Assembly: GCA_950097015.1 (NCBI GenBank)
Contig: CATNEN010000031.1
Span: forward strand, 682,001 to 746,000
DNA length: 64,000 bases
Reading direction: 5' to 3'
Origin: Macrostomum hystrix
Lineage: Eukaryota; Platyhelminthes; Macrostomidae
Shown: positions 22,023 through 33,600 of the stretch, piece after piece
Layout of the letters: each line of letters begins with the position of its first letter
Position numbering within the stretch: position 1 is the stretch's first letter
Position numbers and translations under genes: made by a program
Notes under the pieces: generated by a model
Databases searched by the model: none
Told to the model about the DNA's origin: nothing
The model's input: only the letters and a program-made list of their open reading frames with translations

Positions 22023-25000
22023 CTACAAGAACTTCTTCGATGAGCCGGAAGCTAGCACCGAGGCTGGAGGCAGCGGCTTCGATGGCGTCAATGACTCGTC
22101 GTGCATCGGCGACCCGGGCAGCGGAGCCAGCCGACCCTTGCCTTTCAGCGAGCTGCTGGAGCTGGCCGCTGATTGGCTGGGAGACTCGGTCAGCGAATTG
22201 CGCTTCTTCTGCTGCATGCGATTGGACAGAGGGGAACGAAAAGTTATCGATTGCTTATCTAACCCCTCAGAATAAAATGGATTGCTTATCTAACCCCTCA
22301 GAATAAAATGGATTGCTTATCTAACCCCTCAGAATAAAATGGATTGCTTATCTAACCCCACAGAATAGAATGGATTGCTAATCTAACCCCACAGAATAGA
22401 ATGTATTGCTTATCTAACCCCACAGAATAGAATGGATTGCTAATCTAACCCCACAGAATAGAATGGATTGCTTATCTAACCCCACAGAATAGAATGGATT
22501 GCTAATCTAACCCCACAGAATAGAATGGATTGCTAATCTAACCCCACAGAATAGAATGGATTGCTAATCTAACCCCACAGAATAGAATGTATTGCTAATC
22601 TAACCCCACAGAATAGAATGGAAACAATGAGATTATCAAATCGCACCTTGACGGCCAGTGGATTAACGAATCCCACCTGAGGCGCATTGCTGCTATTGAA
22701 CACTTTGTTATAGTTGGTCTCACGGTTGATGAGTTCATTTTTGTAAAACCGCATGTCCTCCTGAAGAATTGAGGGACAAATAAAAAAGTGCACTGCAGAT
22801 ACCATTTTAGTAACGAAGAAAAGTCTAGAAAAATGACTAAACTTTGTAGTAAAACATTCAAGAAGCTTATACTTAAAATACCAGTAAATCTGACACAAAA
22901 TCCTATTATTTAATCTGATTTATTAAAAAAAGTTGTCACTGCCAATCAATTTTAAGTCGATCTTTTCAAGATAATCCACTTTACCAGATCCACTTATAAT
23001 GTGGGAGCTTATAAATCACTGAGTCTTAGCAGATCAAGAAAGCATTTATAATATCCGGAAAAGTTTCACTTCTTTATACATTTCCAAGAAAGGCGAAAAT
23101 CTAATTTGGCGAAGCAAGCAAGAAAACAATAATTTGCTACCTATTCTACTCATAGTAGCTCGTAGAATGTTAGTGGTATGAGAGAAATGCGAACATTCCA
23201 CACATCCGCCTCCCCAGGAACTCACTACCAGTTTGGCCACATCCGCCCCCACCCCCAGGAACTCACCACCAGCTTGGCCACATCCGCCCCCTCCCCCAGG
23301 AACTCACCACCAGCTTGGTCACTTCCGCCCCCTCCCCCAGGAACTCACCACCAGCTTGGCCACTTCCGCCCCCTCCCCCAGGAACTCACTACCAGCTTGG
23401 CCACATCCGCCCCCTCCCCCAGGAACTCACTACGAGCTTGGCCACATCCGCCCCCTCCCCCGGGAACTCACCACCAGCTTGGCCACTTCCGCCCCCTCCC
23501 CCAGGAACTCACTACCAGCTTGGCCACATCCGCCCCCTCCCCCAGGAACTCACTACCAGCTTGGCCATATCCGCCCCCTCCCCCAGGAACTCACCACCAG
23601 CTTGGCCACATCCGCCCCCTCCCCCAGGAACTCACCACCAGGTTGGCCACATCCGCCCTCTCCCCCAGGAACTCACCACCAGCTTGGCCACATCCGCCCC
23701 ATCCCCCAGGAACTCACCACCAGCTTGGCCACATCCGCCCCCTCCCCCAGGAACTCACCACCAGCTTGGCCACTTCCGCCCCCACCCCCAGGAACTCACC
23801 ACCAGCTTGGCCACTTCCGCCCCCTCCCCCAGGAACTCACCACCAGTTTGGCCACTTCCGCCTCTCGCTCGCTAAGCCTGGCCCGCAGGCTCTGAATGGC
23901 TTCAACGTCCTCCGGTCGCGGATCCCGCTTCTTCAACCGGTCCTCGCTGTCTTCAAGCCGCTGCTTATAGTCCAAAATCTTCATCTTCAGCAGCTCCTGC
24001 GCCTTGGAGAACTCAGTGATGACGCGCTGCTTCTCGACTGCGGCCTCCTCCCGAACCTTCAGCAGCCTCGCCTCGTATTGTATTGAGATTTCTTCTTCTC
24101 GTTTTCTGGGAATTCGGCGGAGAATGAGTCAGAGGCGGGCCAGCGAAAATACCCCAATTTGCAGCTCCCTTCACTCACCTGATTCCATCCTCAAATTCGG
24201 CCTTGGCCGCCGTCGTCTCGCGACCCTTCGCATCCAGGCTTCGCCGCAGCACCATCGCCTCCTCGCGGGCGGCCTCAGCGTCCCTCAGCAGCTTATCGAT
24301 CTTGCGCTCGCGCTCGGCACAGTCGGCCCGCAATGAATCGGCGCGCTGCGCAAGCGCCCGCTCGCGCGCCTCCGCTTCCGCCTTGGCCTGCTCCAGAGCC
24401 GCCTGCATCGCCGTCAGCTGCTGACGGTAGCTCGACGAATGGCCGTCAAGTTCGGCGGCGAATCGTCCAACCATCTCGCTGCGCGCCTGCTCCTTCTCCC
24501 GCTCCATTCGGCTGGTCAGCTCGTCCAGCGATCGCTGCTTGGCCTGCTCCAGCTCCAGCCGAAGCTTCTCCAGTTCGGCGCGTGCTTCCAGCTCCGCTCG
24601 ACGCTTCGCCTCGGCGGCGAGGCCGCTACCCGCCGACTGCAGCTCCAGCAGCTGCCTGTTCAGGCTGTCCCGCGTCGACGCCAGCTCGCTGTCTTTCTCC
24701 CGGCGCAGCCGGTCCAGCTCGCTGGCTGCGCGACCCTCCGCCGCCTGCAGCTCCCTGCGAAGCGCTGACGCCTGCTTTTCGGCTTCAACGCACGCCTCCT
24801 CCAGCCGCGCCTGCCAGGCCGCCTCGGCCGTTACGGCCGCGTCCCGCAATGCATCGATTTCAGCTTTGAGCTTCCGCTCGCGCGCCTCAGCCAGACGCGC
24901 CGCCTCCGCTGCCTCCTCCTCCTTGAGCTTCTTGAAGGCTTTGAGTCCGGCCTGGCTGTCGGCCTTGCTCTGAATATCGTACTCCTGACGCAGCTTGGCC

Positions 25001-28000
25001 GTCTCGCGGCGCAGCGTGTCAGCCCACTTCTTGTCCAGCTCGGCTGACAGCTCGTTCATCTTCTGGTTGAGATCTTTCTTGGACTCTTTCAGCCGCTGCT
25101 CGTACACGCCCCGCAACCGCTCCAGCTCTTGCCGCAGCCGAGCCGCCTCCGCTGATTCCGCCTTGGCGCGGCCGACTGCCTCGTCCGTCTCCGCCTGCAG
25201 GCGCGCCTTCTCCGCCTTCAGCGCCTCCAGCGTCTCCGAGGCGGAGCCAAGGCCCGACTCCTTGTCTCGCAGGAGGCCCTCCAGCTCGCGCAGCCTCTCG
25301 TCGCGCGCCTTCACCAACGCCTCCAGCTCACGCCTGAACCTGGTCAGCTCTTTCTGCGCCTCTTTCTTATCCTTCTCCGCGGCGCCACGCGCCAACTCGA
25401 GCTTCGCGGCGTTCTCCTGATTGAGCAGCTCCACCTCCGAGTCGAAGCCGGCCTTCTGCTTCTTCAACTCATCCTGATACTTCTTTAGCGCCAGCTTGGC
25501 CTCTTTATCTTGCTTCTGGAGCAGGGTGCGCTCCTTAGAGTCCATCTCGGCCAGCAGTCGCTGCTTCTCCTCCTCGGCCTGCCGCTCCGCCTGCAGCTTC
25601 TCCTCGCGCAGCTGCTGCAGTTGCTGCTCCAGCTTCTGGACCTGCGAAGCCGAGGCAGAGAAAAATAAGCGAGCTAAATTCCTAAAATCTATGAAAAATG
25701 TGATTTCACAAATTTCACATGAAAATTTTCACATGAAATAAAATGTGAAAAATCTTCGAAGAGCCTTAGAAAGAGGAGCCTGAGGAAGAGGAGCCTGAGG
25801 AAGAGGAGCCTGAGGAAGAGGAGCCTGAGGAAGAGGAGCCTGAGGAAGAGGAGCCTGAGGAAGAGGAGCCTGAGGAAGAGGAGCCTGAGGAAGAGGAGCC
25901 TGAGGAAGAGGAGCCTGAGGAAGAGGAGCCTGAGGAAAAGGAGTTTGAGTAAAGGAGCTTGAGAAGGAGGAGTCTGAGGATGAGAAGCCTGATCACTCAT
26001 CACGCACCTGCTTCTCGGCCTGCCGCAGCAGCCCATCTTGCTCTCGTCCCTTATCGCTCTGCTGTCGCTCCAGCTCGTCGCAGCGCCGTTGCAGCTGGGC
26101 CAGCTCGTCCACCTGACGCCGGATGGTGCCCTCATGCTGCAGCACTGACGCCTGCAGCTCGCCTATTGACTCTGCGAATGGACATTGTTGGTTTTGGATG
26201 AATTATGAGATTAAGCATCTAGGCTGAGGTTATCGAATCTTCTGGGATTTTTGAGGGCCACTAGGACCTTTCACATAGCAGGGAACTAAATCCTGGACCT
26301 CAATTTTAAACTTACCGGACTTCTTCACAATGTCCTTGAGCTGTTGCTCACACTTGTCTGTAGCAGTCTGCAGCTCGATGCGCAAGCTTCTAACAGACTC
26401 CTGCTGAGTCTTCAGGTCGTCTAAAGAAGTCTTCAGCTGAAGTTTGAGAAAATTTAAGCAGGTCAATCAGATTTGGTAACATTGTGACAGTCAGATGGGG
26501 TGACAGTCAGATGGGGTGACAGTCAGATGGGGTGACAGTCAGATGGGGTGACAGTCAGATGGGGTGACAGTCAGATGGGGTGACAGTCAGATGGGGTGAC
26601 AGTCAGATGGGGTGACAGTCAGATGGGGTGACAGTCAGATGGGGTGACAGTCAGATGGGGTGACAGTCAGATGGGGTGACAGTCAGGTGGGGTGACAGTC
26701 AGATGGTGTGACAGTCAGATGGGGTGACAGTCAGATGGGGTGACAGTCAGATGGGGTGACAGTCAGATGGGGTGACAGTGTGACAGCTCAATCCTAGCCA
26801 GCGTGCAGACAGACCTCTGCTGCCAGCCGGGCGATCTCGGCGTCCTTGGCCGAGTCAGATTGGCCGACGCTGCTGAGCTCCAGTCGCAGCCGCTCGGCCA
26901 CATCCTCAGCCTTGGCGAGCTTTTCGATAAGTCCCTGACGCTCCTTCCTGGCGTCGGCCTGGTGCGTCAGGTGCTCTTTGCGCAGCTCGTCGTGCTGCCG
27001 CTTTAGTCGTTCGAGTTCTTCGGTCTTGCCAGACTCCATCTGAGTCCGGATGGCTTCCAGTTCCTTCTGATGAAACTGCTGCTGCTTCTTCAGCTTGTCC
27101 TCGTAGTCCTGGGCGTCCTTGCTGCGGCCGGCCTGCTCCTGCTCCAGTCGGCTGCGCAGGCCGTCGATTTCAGCCTTGTAGTTTTCGTGCACCTTCTGGG
27201 TGGCGCCATTCAGCGACGCCTCGATGTCGCGCTGGCTGCGGTTCACCTCGTCCAGCTTCTTCTCGTAGGCGGATTTCTGCTCGTCCAGCGCTCGCTGCCT
27301 AGCAGTTTTGGCCTCGCTCAGCAGGCCCTGGAATCGCTCGATTGCTCTGTCGTAGGCCTCCTGAAGATCTGCCACCTGCTTGGTCATGTCTTTGGCCTAC
27401 CAAATTTGAATTCGGAAATTCGACCGACTTTTTTTGGTTTCTTGCTTATTACGGAAATAAAGGATGACTGAATTAACGTATACGCTCGTAAACAGGACTC
27501 ATATTTTATGGGAAAACTTTTTCTCGAAAATGAAGTTGCAAATCAAAATTATAAATTTACCCCATTATATTATTATATACTAAGGTGAGATAATTTTTAA
27601 AGATCCCAGTGAAAATTTATTTCTTTTTAAATGAAGCCATTTTTGTCAAATTCCATAGGCTCCGAGTGTTGCATCCTTTTACTTTCTCGATGAAAATATT
27701 TCTCAAACCCCGCAGTTTTCAGGTGACGCACCTTCTGAGCCTGCTGCTGAGCCAACTCACGCTCCCGACTCTCTACGCGCACTTTGAAGTCGGCGAATTC
27801 GCGCAGACTGGCTGCCTGTCGGTCCTGGGCCTCGGCTAGCGAGCCCTCTAGTTGGCCGATGCGCCGCCTGTACTCGCTGTCCTGCCCGATGAGGCTCTGG
27901 CAGCGGGCCAGCTTCTCACGGCTGCTGGCTAGCACGCGCTCGAGCTCCGCAGCGTGCTGCTTCTTTAGCGCGTCGACCAGCGCTTCGTGTTCGTCGTTTT

Positions 28001-29031
28001 TAGTGTTAAGCGCGTAAATCACCTGTTAAATGACAATGAGAGGGGAGGATGGGAGTTACTCCTGCAGGTGCGGCATTTAAGACGCGCGCATTTTTAATTT
28101 TCTTTGAAGTTTCGAATAAAAAGTTTTTAATTGTGAGGTAAACAAGAAATATATACAGCTTTGCTCAGTTGAGTACGAAACGCAAGAATGTTTGTGCGCC
28201 AGTGATAAGGACAGTTGGACCGTTGTGGACTTAAAAATTTTTTTTATTATGAAAAATGCTAAATAATGTACTCATGATTTGAGCCCGAAAAATCATATTC
28301 ATAAACATGAGAAGATGGGTGACGTACAAAAGTACACACTGATGCCTCCCTGATATTAGTTAAGCATTAGTTGTACAAGGAAAGAGTTGTGTTAAAATTT
28401 TACTAGGCGAGCAGTTTTACATGTCGAAACTTGAGATTTAAATTCTCATTCTCACTTTCTGTTCTTTGAGTTTCTAAAAACCTACCCATGCATGACAAAA
28501 AATACTCTCCGAATCCATTTTGAATCTGAAATTTGGGAAATTCAACATAACTTTATACTGCCCTTTTGTCTACCGTTGCAGATATAAGGCCTTACTTATT
28601 TCAAATTCAGCTATCTAAGCATAATTACCTTTTTTTCAATGGTATTTAATGGGAAAAAAGGATGCAATGACATACAATGATAAATTTAGCGTATGTATTT
28701 GGTTGGGTGTGTTTTATGCGCCATAAAATATTTTGTCAATCTTTCATTTAACCCGAAAAGCAGGTTCCGGTATTCAGTTATTGACATTTGTGAAAACCAA
28801 CAATATTGGTAAATATAATGACTTTATTTTTCAACAAAAAATAATGCAAATAAAATACTCCAGCAGCTTTCTTATGTGGGAAAACGAAACAGCAAAACTT
28901 CATACCTTAGTGAGTTGCGCTATTTTCTTGCTCATTTTTACATGTATCTCGTGCGGTACTTCATCGCTAGTAAAGTTACCGCTTACATACTGCTTATCTG
29001 TCATTTTGAAGCCGGCAGTTGCAGCCGACAT
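22023..29031 (-). CDS. FAM184: FAM184 orthologue, long coiled-coil protein (complete, nine exons)
   Basis: Coding exons, minus strand: 29031-28906, 28022-27732, 27396-26815, 26436-26316, 26171-26008, 25641-24179, 24105-23841, 22760-22647, 22211-22023. All are GT-AG with compatible phases and give 1,104 residues, close to vertebrate FAM184A. The N-terminus MSKKIAQLTK joins across intron 1 to VIYALNTKNDEHE, nearly identical to FAM184A. The C-terminal region has RPEDVEAIQSL, then FYKNELINRETNYNKVFNSS, NPLAVKQKKRN and the tail LPGSPMHDE...SKPLPP, all family landmarks. Between them (about residues 45-1000) is Glu/Lys/Leu/Ala-rich heptad sequence, strongly coiled coil. The family's molecular role is poorly known; no enzyme motif is visible. 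Codon use in the 1.46-kb exon is very GC-rich compared with the AT-rich introns. Five of its introns, between exons 3 and 9, include or consist of unrelated minisatellites except where noted separately. Confidence 0.95.
22209..22215 (-). other. NAGNAG tandem acceptor at FAM184 exon 9
   Basis: The acceptor reads gcagcag, so splicing at either AG keeps the frame and adds or drops one Gln. Vertebrate FAM184A has Gln at this place, which favours the upstream AG (exon start 22211). Confidence 0.6.
22243..22620 (+). repeat. Minisatellite, 31-bp unit, in FAM184 intron 8
   Basis: About 12 copies, core ggattgctaatctaacccca. The array fills almost the whole 435-bp intron, stopping about 26 bp from the donor and 32 bp from the acceptor. 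Confidence 0.9.
23208..23850 (-). repeat. Minisatellite, 41-bp unit carrying the exon 7 end and 5' splice site of FAM184
   Basis: About 16 copies. On the minus strand each unit contains gcggaagtggccaagctggt followed by the junction g|gtgagttcctggggg. The first 21 bases reproduce the last codons of exon 7 (AEVAKLV) and the rest reproduce the start of intron 7. The true donor (GT at 23840-23839) is the first member of the array. Confidence 0.9.
25766..25950 (-). repeat. Minisatellite, 15-bp unit resembling 3' splice sites, in FAM184 intron 5
   Basis: About 12 copies; on the minus strand each is gctcctcttcctcag, a polypyrimidine tract ending in CAG. The real acceptor of exon 6 (gcttcgcag, exon from 25641) lies about 125 bp downstream. 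Confidence 0.9.
26490..26778 (+). repeat. Minisatellite, 16-bp unit, in FAM184 intron 3
   Basis: About 18 nearly identical copies of gtgacagtcagatggg. Confidence 0.93.
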
Positions 29032-29044
29032 GTTGCTACTACAG
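29029..29044 (-). other. Splice acceptor before the FAM184 start codon
   Basis: On the minus strand aagccctgtag ends at 29039 (a second AG at 29036) and the ATG is at 29031. It is consistent with trans-splicing. Confidence 0.5.
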
Positions 29045-30678
29045 GGCTTAACAAAATAAATATAATAGTGAGAAATGACAAACTACATTTGCGCGCGGTA
29101 TCTACTGTAAGCAAATTACCCAAACTATGTAAAGCTTCCATTTATTAGTCTTACGAAAAAGTATAAGTATCTGGCAATCGATCGACATTTTATACATTAT
29201 CACGATTTGCCTACGATTTACTTAGTTATAACTAATGCGGCGGAGATCGATGTAGCACTTTTTTAAAATGCAATAATATTACCAAATTGACACCTAGAGC
29301 TCGTCCGTTATCCATAGTGCAGATTAGATGCAGTTTAAAATGTCTTGTTTATTTCTTTCTATCCCTACTCTGTCTTAATATAATTTAACTAAATACTAAT
29401 ACATTCAAAATAATGTTTTAACATATTTATTTTTTAAAGATTAAAAAAATAACTGATTCTCACTAGGATATATCTTGAAAGTATTGAGAGTATCACTTAT
29501 AACATAAACTAAATCTATAGGTAGATGTAGAGTTATAAATTTTATAATCACTGCATGTGAAATATTCGCATCTAATTTTTAATGGCCGTAGTTTTTATTG
29601 TTAGTAATGATTTTATTAAATAAAATTATAAAGTTAAATTATCAAGAATAGATGAAACAAAAGAATCATAGATTGATCTCATGCTAGAATCGCTGCTAGC
29701 TAGATCCGAAGCTATTTAGAATTGAGTCTGAGTTTATGTAAAGACGTTATAACCAAGAGTAAAATAAGTTTTGAATACATATTGCATTATTAAAGTACAT
29801 TTTACCCATTTTGTTTGATTCATCTTTGTTCACCATTCATCTAAATGTATCTTCATAATTCGATGAAATGAGAGTCATAAAAATCTAACTCATTCTAGCT
29901 ATTGTCTTGAAAGCTAGACAAAATAAGGCAAAATTCAAGTTCATATTGATACTGTATACTATTGAACTTCACTAATGTAAAATGTATCATTGTGTCAAAA
30001 TTCACAAAAAGCTTATTAACTGAAAAATAAAACTCCTACAATATTTGAGGATTTAAAATCTAAAGATTAAGAACTAAATAGGTCTCCTTCATTTAGCCTG
30101 AGTTAGTATAGGCTTGAGTGGCAATGAATAGTCATTCCTATCATTCTCTCCAACAGATCCTCATTGTTTAGCTGTCTTTCTGTCTGTCAGATCTTGATTG
30201 TATTGCTGTCATTCTGACAGATTCTGGAAAAAAGAGAACAATTATTTAAGAAATATATTTTATATGCTTAATTTATCTGACTTAAATTGTGTTTTTTGTC
30301 TCAAAATTTTACTAAAAAGTCATCTGAAGTCATGGTCTAGTTTAAAGAAATATCCATTTGTATAAAAATTACTTCCTTATTCAATGGAAGTAAATATGTA
30401 TGATTCGTAGCATAATTTTTGCAGTATTGTCACATTGTGTTTTTAGAATAATGTAAAATATGTAATTTATGCAGTAACAAATCATTGGCGAAACTATTCG
30501 TCGCACATATCATTTTAAAGCATAGTTTGGCATCAGAGTCGGGCATACACTCTGGCTTGAGAGTTCGTGTTTTTGTTTTAATTTTCGCTTAAAGTGGAAA
30601 ATGTCTGTCGGGGAACGCATGCATTAAAACATCCATCTGTCACCCGAAAACAACTGCAGCCACATGTGCCTGCCTAGC
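29045..30678. promoter_or_regulatory. Divergent intergenic region between FAM184 and the ankyrin/SOCS gene
   Basis: 1.6 kb of AT-rich sequence separates two head-to-head genes and must hold both promoters unless the 5' ends are further away. I see no clear TATA or initiator. It contains one stray copy of the 24-bp minisatellite unit at 29683-29717. Confidence 0.5.
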
Positions 30679-30680
30679 AG
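30668..30680 (+). other. Splice acceptor abutting the ankyrin/SOCS start codon
   Basis: gtgcctgcctagcag ends at 30680 and the ATG starts at 30681. No upstream coding exon is seen, so this is probably a spliced-leader acceptor. Confidence 0.6.
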
Positions 30681-33600
30681 ATGGGCCAGCGCTACTCCAA
30701 GCATCGTCATAAGCCGCAGATCTCCAAGCAGCAGATACCCTGGCTGCTACGTGGCGCTATTCGATCTAACAATGTCGAAACCCTCACCTACCTGTTCTCA
30801 TATCCCAACGACGTTGATCCCAGCATGGTAATTGACGGCGTGTGCCCGCTCAACCTGGCCGTTGAGCTCGGCCACGTCCAGATGGTGAAACTGCTACTCA
30901 AAGCCGGCGCCAATATTCACGTGTATGACGCGCCCACCTACCCACTACTGCAGGCCGCCACCTATGGCCGGACTGAGATTATCGAGCTACTAGTAAGTAG
31001 CGCCTGTGATCACAGGTTGCACCTGTGATCACCTGCACAGCTCTTTGTTAATATTTGAAACTCCTTTATTATACCGTCCTGAACTGTCACCTTCTCAAAG
31101 CTTTACTTTCCTGAACTGCTGTCACCCTCCCAAAGCTTTACTGTCCTGAACTGTCACTCTCTCGAAACAGATTTCAGTTTCTTAGAAACAATGCCATTTT
31201 CTCGCCCTACAGGTGAAATCCAACGCCGATGTGAACATGCGCAATCAGCACCTGCAAACTGGGCTGCACCTCATAGCTACACAGACCTCTGAGAAGTACA
31301 GGGCCACCTGTCGCGCATTGCTGCAGAACGACTGCAATCCCAACCTACTGGACACGGACGGCCTGGCGCCGCTGCATCGCGCCAGCGCCCAGATCGCAGC
31401 CGAGATGGTCCAGTTCCCCAGCGTCGATGTCAATCTCAAAAGTGAAAGCGGCGACACCGCACTCACCTCGGCTGTGAAAGACCGTCGAGAGGCTGTGGTC
31501 GGCGCTCTGCTGAAGTCTGAGTCGCTCAGGCTGGAGGACACTGACCAGATAGGCATGACTCCGCTCATGATTGCCGCCGAGCTGGGCGCCAGCGGCGTTG
31601 GCCTTGCCGCCCTCCTGCTGGCTGCGGGCAGTTCGGCCAGCAAAACTGATAAGCAGGGCATGACTGCACTGCATCATGCTGCTTATACTGGCTGCCTGTC
31701 CATGACTCAGCTTCTGCTGAGCCAGGTAGGCTTACCTGTTATGCATTAATGGTTAGGTCTGGAGTTTAAAGATAGGCTCTGGGGTTTAAGAATAGGCTCT
31801 GGGGTTTAAGAATAGGCTCTGGGGTTTAAGAATAGGCTCTGGGGTTTAAGAATAGGCTCTGGGGTTTAAGAATAGGCTCTGGGGTTTAAGAATAGGCTCT
31901 GGGGTTTAAGAATAGGCTCTGGGGTTTAAGAATAGGCTCTGGGGTTTAAGAATATGCTCTGGGGTTTAAAGATAGGCTCTGGGGTTTAAGAATAGGCTCT
32001 GGGGTTTAAGAATAGGCTCTGGGGTTTAAGAATAGGCTCTGGGGTTTAAGAATAGGCTCTGGGGTTTAAGAATATGCTCTGGGGTTTAAAGATAGGCTCT
32101 GTGGTTTAAGAATAGGCTCTGGGGTTTAAGAATATGCTCTGGGGTTTAAAGATAGGCTCTGGGGTTTAAGAATATGCTCTGGGGTTTAAAGATAGGCTCT
32201 GGGGTTTAAGAATAGGCTCTGTGGTTTAAGAATAGGCTCTGGGGTTTTAAGATAGTCTCTGTGGTTTAAGAATAGGCTCTGGGGTTTAAGAATAGGCTCT
32301 GGGGTTTAAGAATAGGCTCTGGGGTTTAAAGATAGGCTCTGTGGTTTAAGAATAGGCTCTGGGGTTTAAGAATAGGCTCTGGGGTTTAAGAATAGGCTCT
32401 GGGGTTTAAGAATAGGCTCTGGGGTTTAAGAATAGGCTCTGGGGTTTAAGAATAGGCTCTGGGGTTTAAGAATAGGCTCTGGGGTTTAAGAATATGCTCT
32501 GGGGTTTAAAGATAGGCTCTGTGGTTTAAGAATAGGCTCTGGGGTTTAAGAATATGCTCTGGGGTTTAAAGATAGGCTCTGGGGTTTAAGAATATGCTCT
32601 GGGGTTTAAAGATAGGCTCTGGGGTTTAAGAATAGGCTCTGTGGTTTAAGAATAGGCTCTGGGGTTTTAAGATAGTCTCTGTGGTTTAAGAATAGGCTCT
32701 GGGGTTTAAGAATAGGCTCTGGGGTTTAAGAATAGGCTCTGGGGTTTAAAGATAGGCTCTGTGGTTTAAGAATAGGCTCTGGGGTTTAAGAATAGGCTCT
32801 GGGGTTTAAGAATAGGCTCTGGGGTTTAAGAATAGGCTCCGGGGTTTAAGAATAGGCTCTGTGGTTTACGGATAGGCTCTGTGGTTTAAGAATAGGCTCT
32901 GGGGTTTAAGAATAGGCTCTGTGGTTTAAGAATAGGCTCTGGGGTTTAAGAGTAGGCTCCTTGGTTTAAAGATAGGCTATGGGGTTTATAGATAGCTCTT
33001 CAGGATTTGAGGATAGCTAGTCTAGTATCTGGGATTTGAGGATAGCTAATCTAGTATCTTGGATTTGAGGATAGCTAGTCTAGTATCTGGGATTTGAGGA
33101 TAGCTAATCTAGTATCTTGGATTTGAGGATAGCTAATCTAGTATCTGGGATTTGAGTATAGCTAGTCTAGTATCTGGGATTTGAGGATAGCTAGTCTAGT
33201 ATCTGGGATTTGAGGATAGCTAATCTAGTGTCTGGGATTTGAGGATAGCTAGTCTAGTATCTGGGATTTGAGGATAGCTAATCTAGTATCTGGGATTTGA
33301 GGATAGCTAGTCTAGTATCTGGGATTTGAGGATAGCTAATCTAGTATCTGGGATTTGAGGATAGCTAATCTAGTATCTGGGATTTGAGGATAGCTTTGGG
33401 GTTTGAGGTTTGAGGTATCTGGGATTTGAGGATAGCTAATCTAGTATCTGGGATTTGAGGATAGCTAATCTAGTATCTGGGATATGAGGATAGCTAGTCT
33501 AGTCTCAGGAATTTGAGGATAAACTGTGATTTGAAAATAGTGTCTTGGACATGCATTAAGACACGCATTGGTCGTTATGGATTTATTATTCTAGCTATTC

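Noticed and set aside
23178-24086. Pro-rich frames of up to 302 codons in all three plus frames
   Set aside because: They run antisense to FAM184 through the 41-bp array; the sense strand has the conserved gene.
24203-25420. Ser/Ala/Arg-rich plus-strand frames
   Set aside because: Shadows of the GC-rich coiled-coil exon of FAM184 on the opposite strand.
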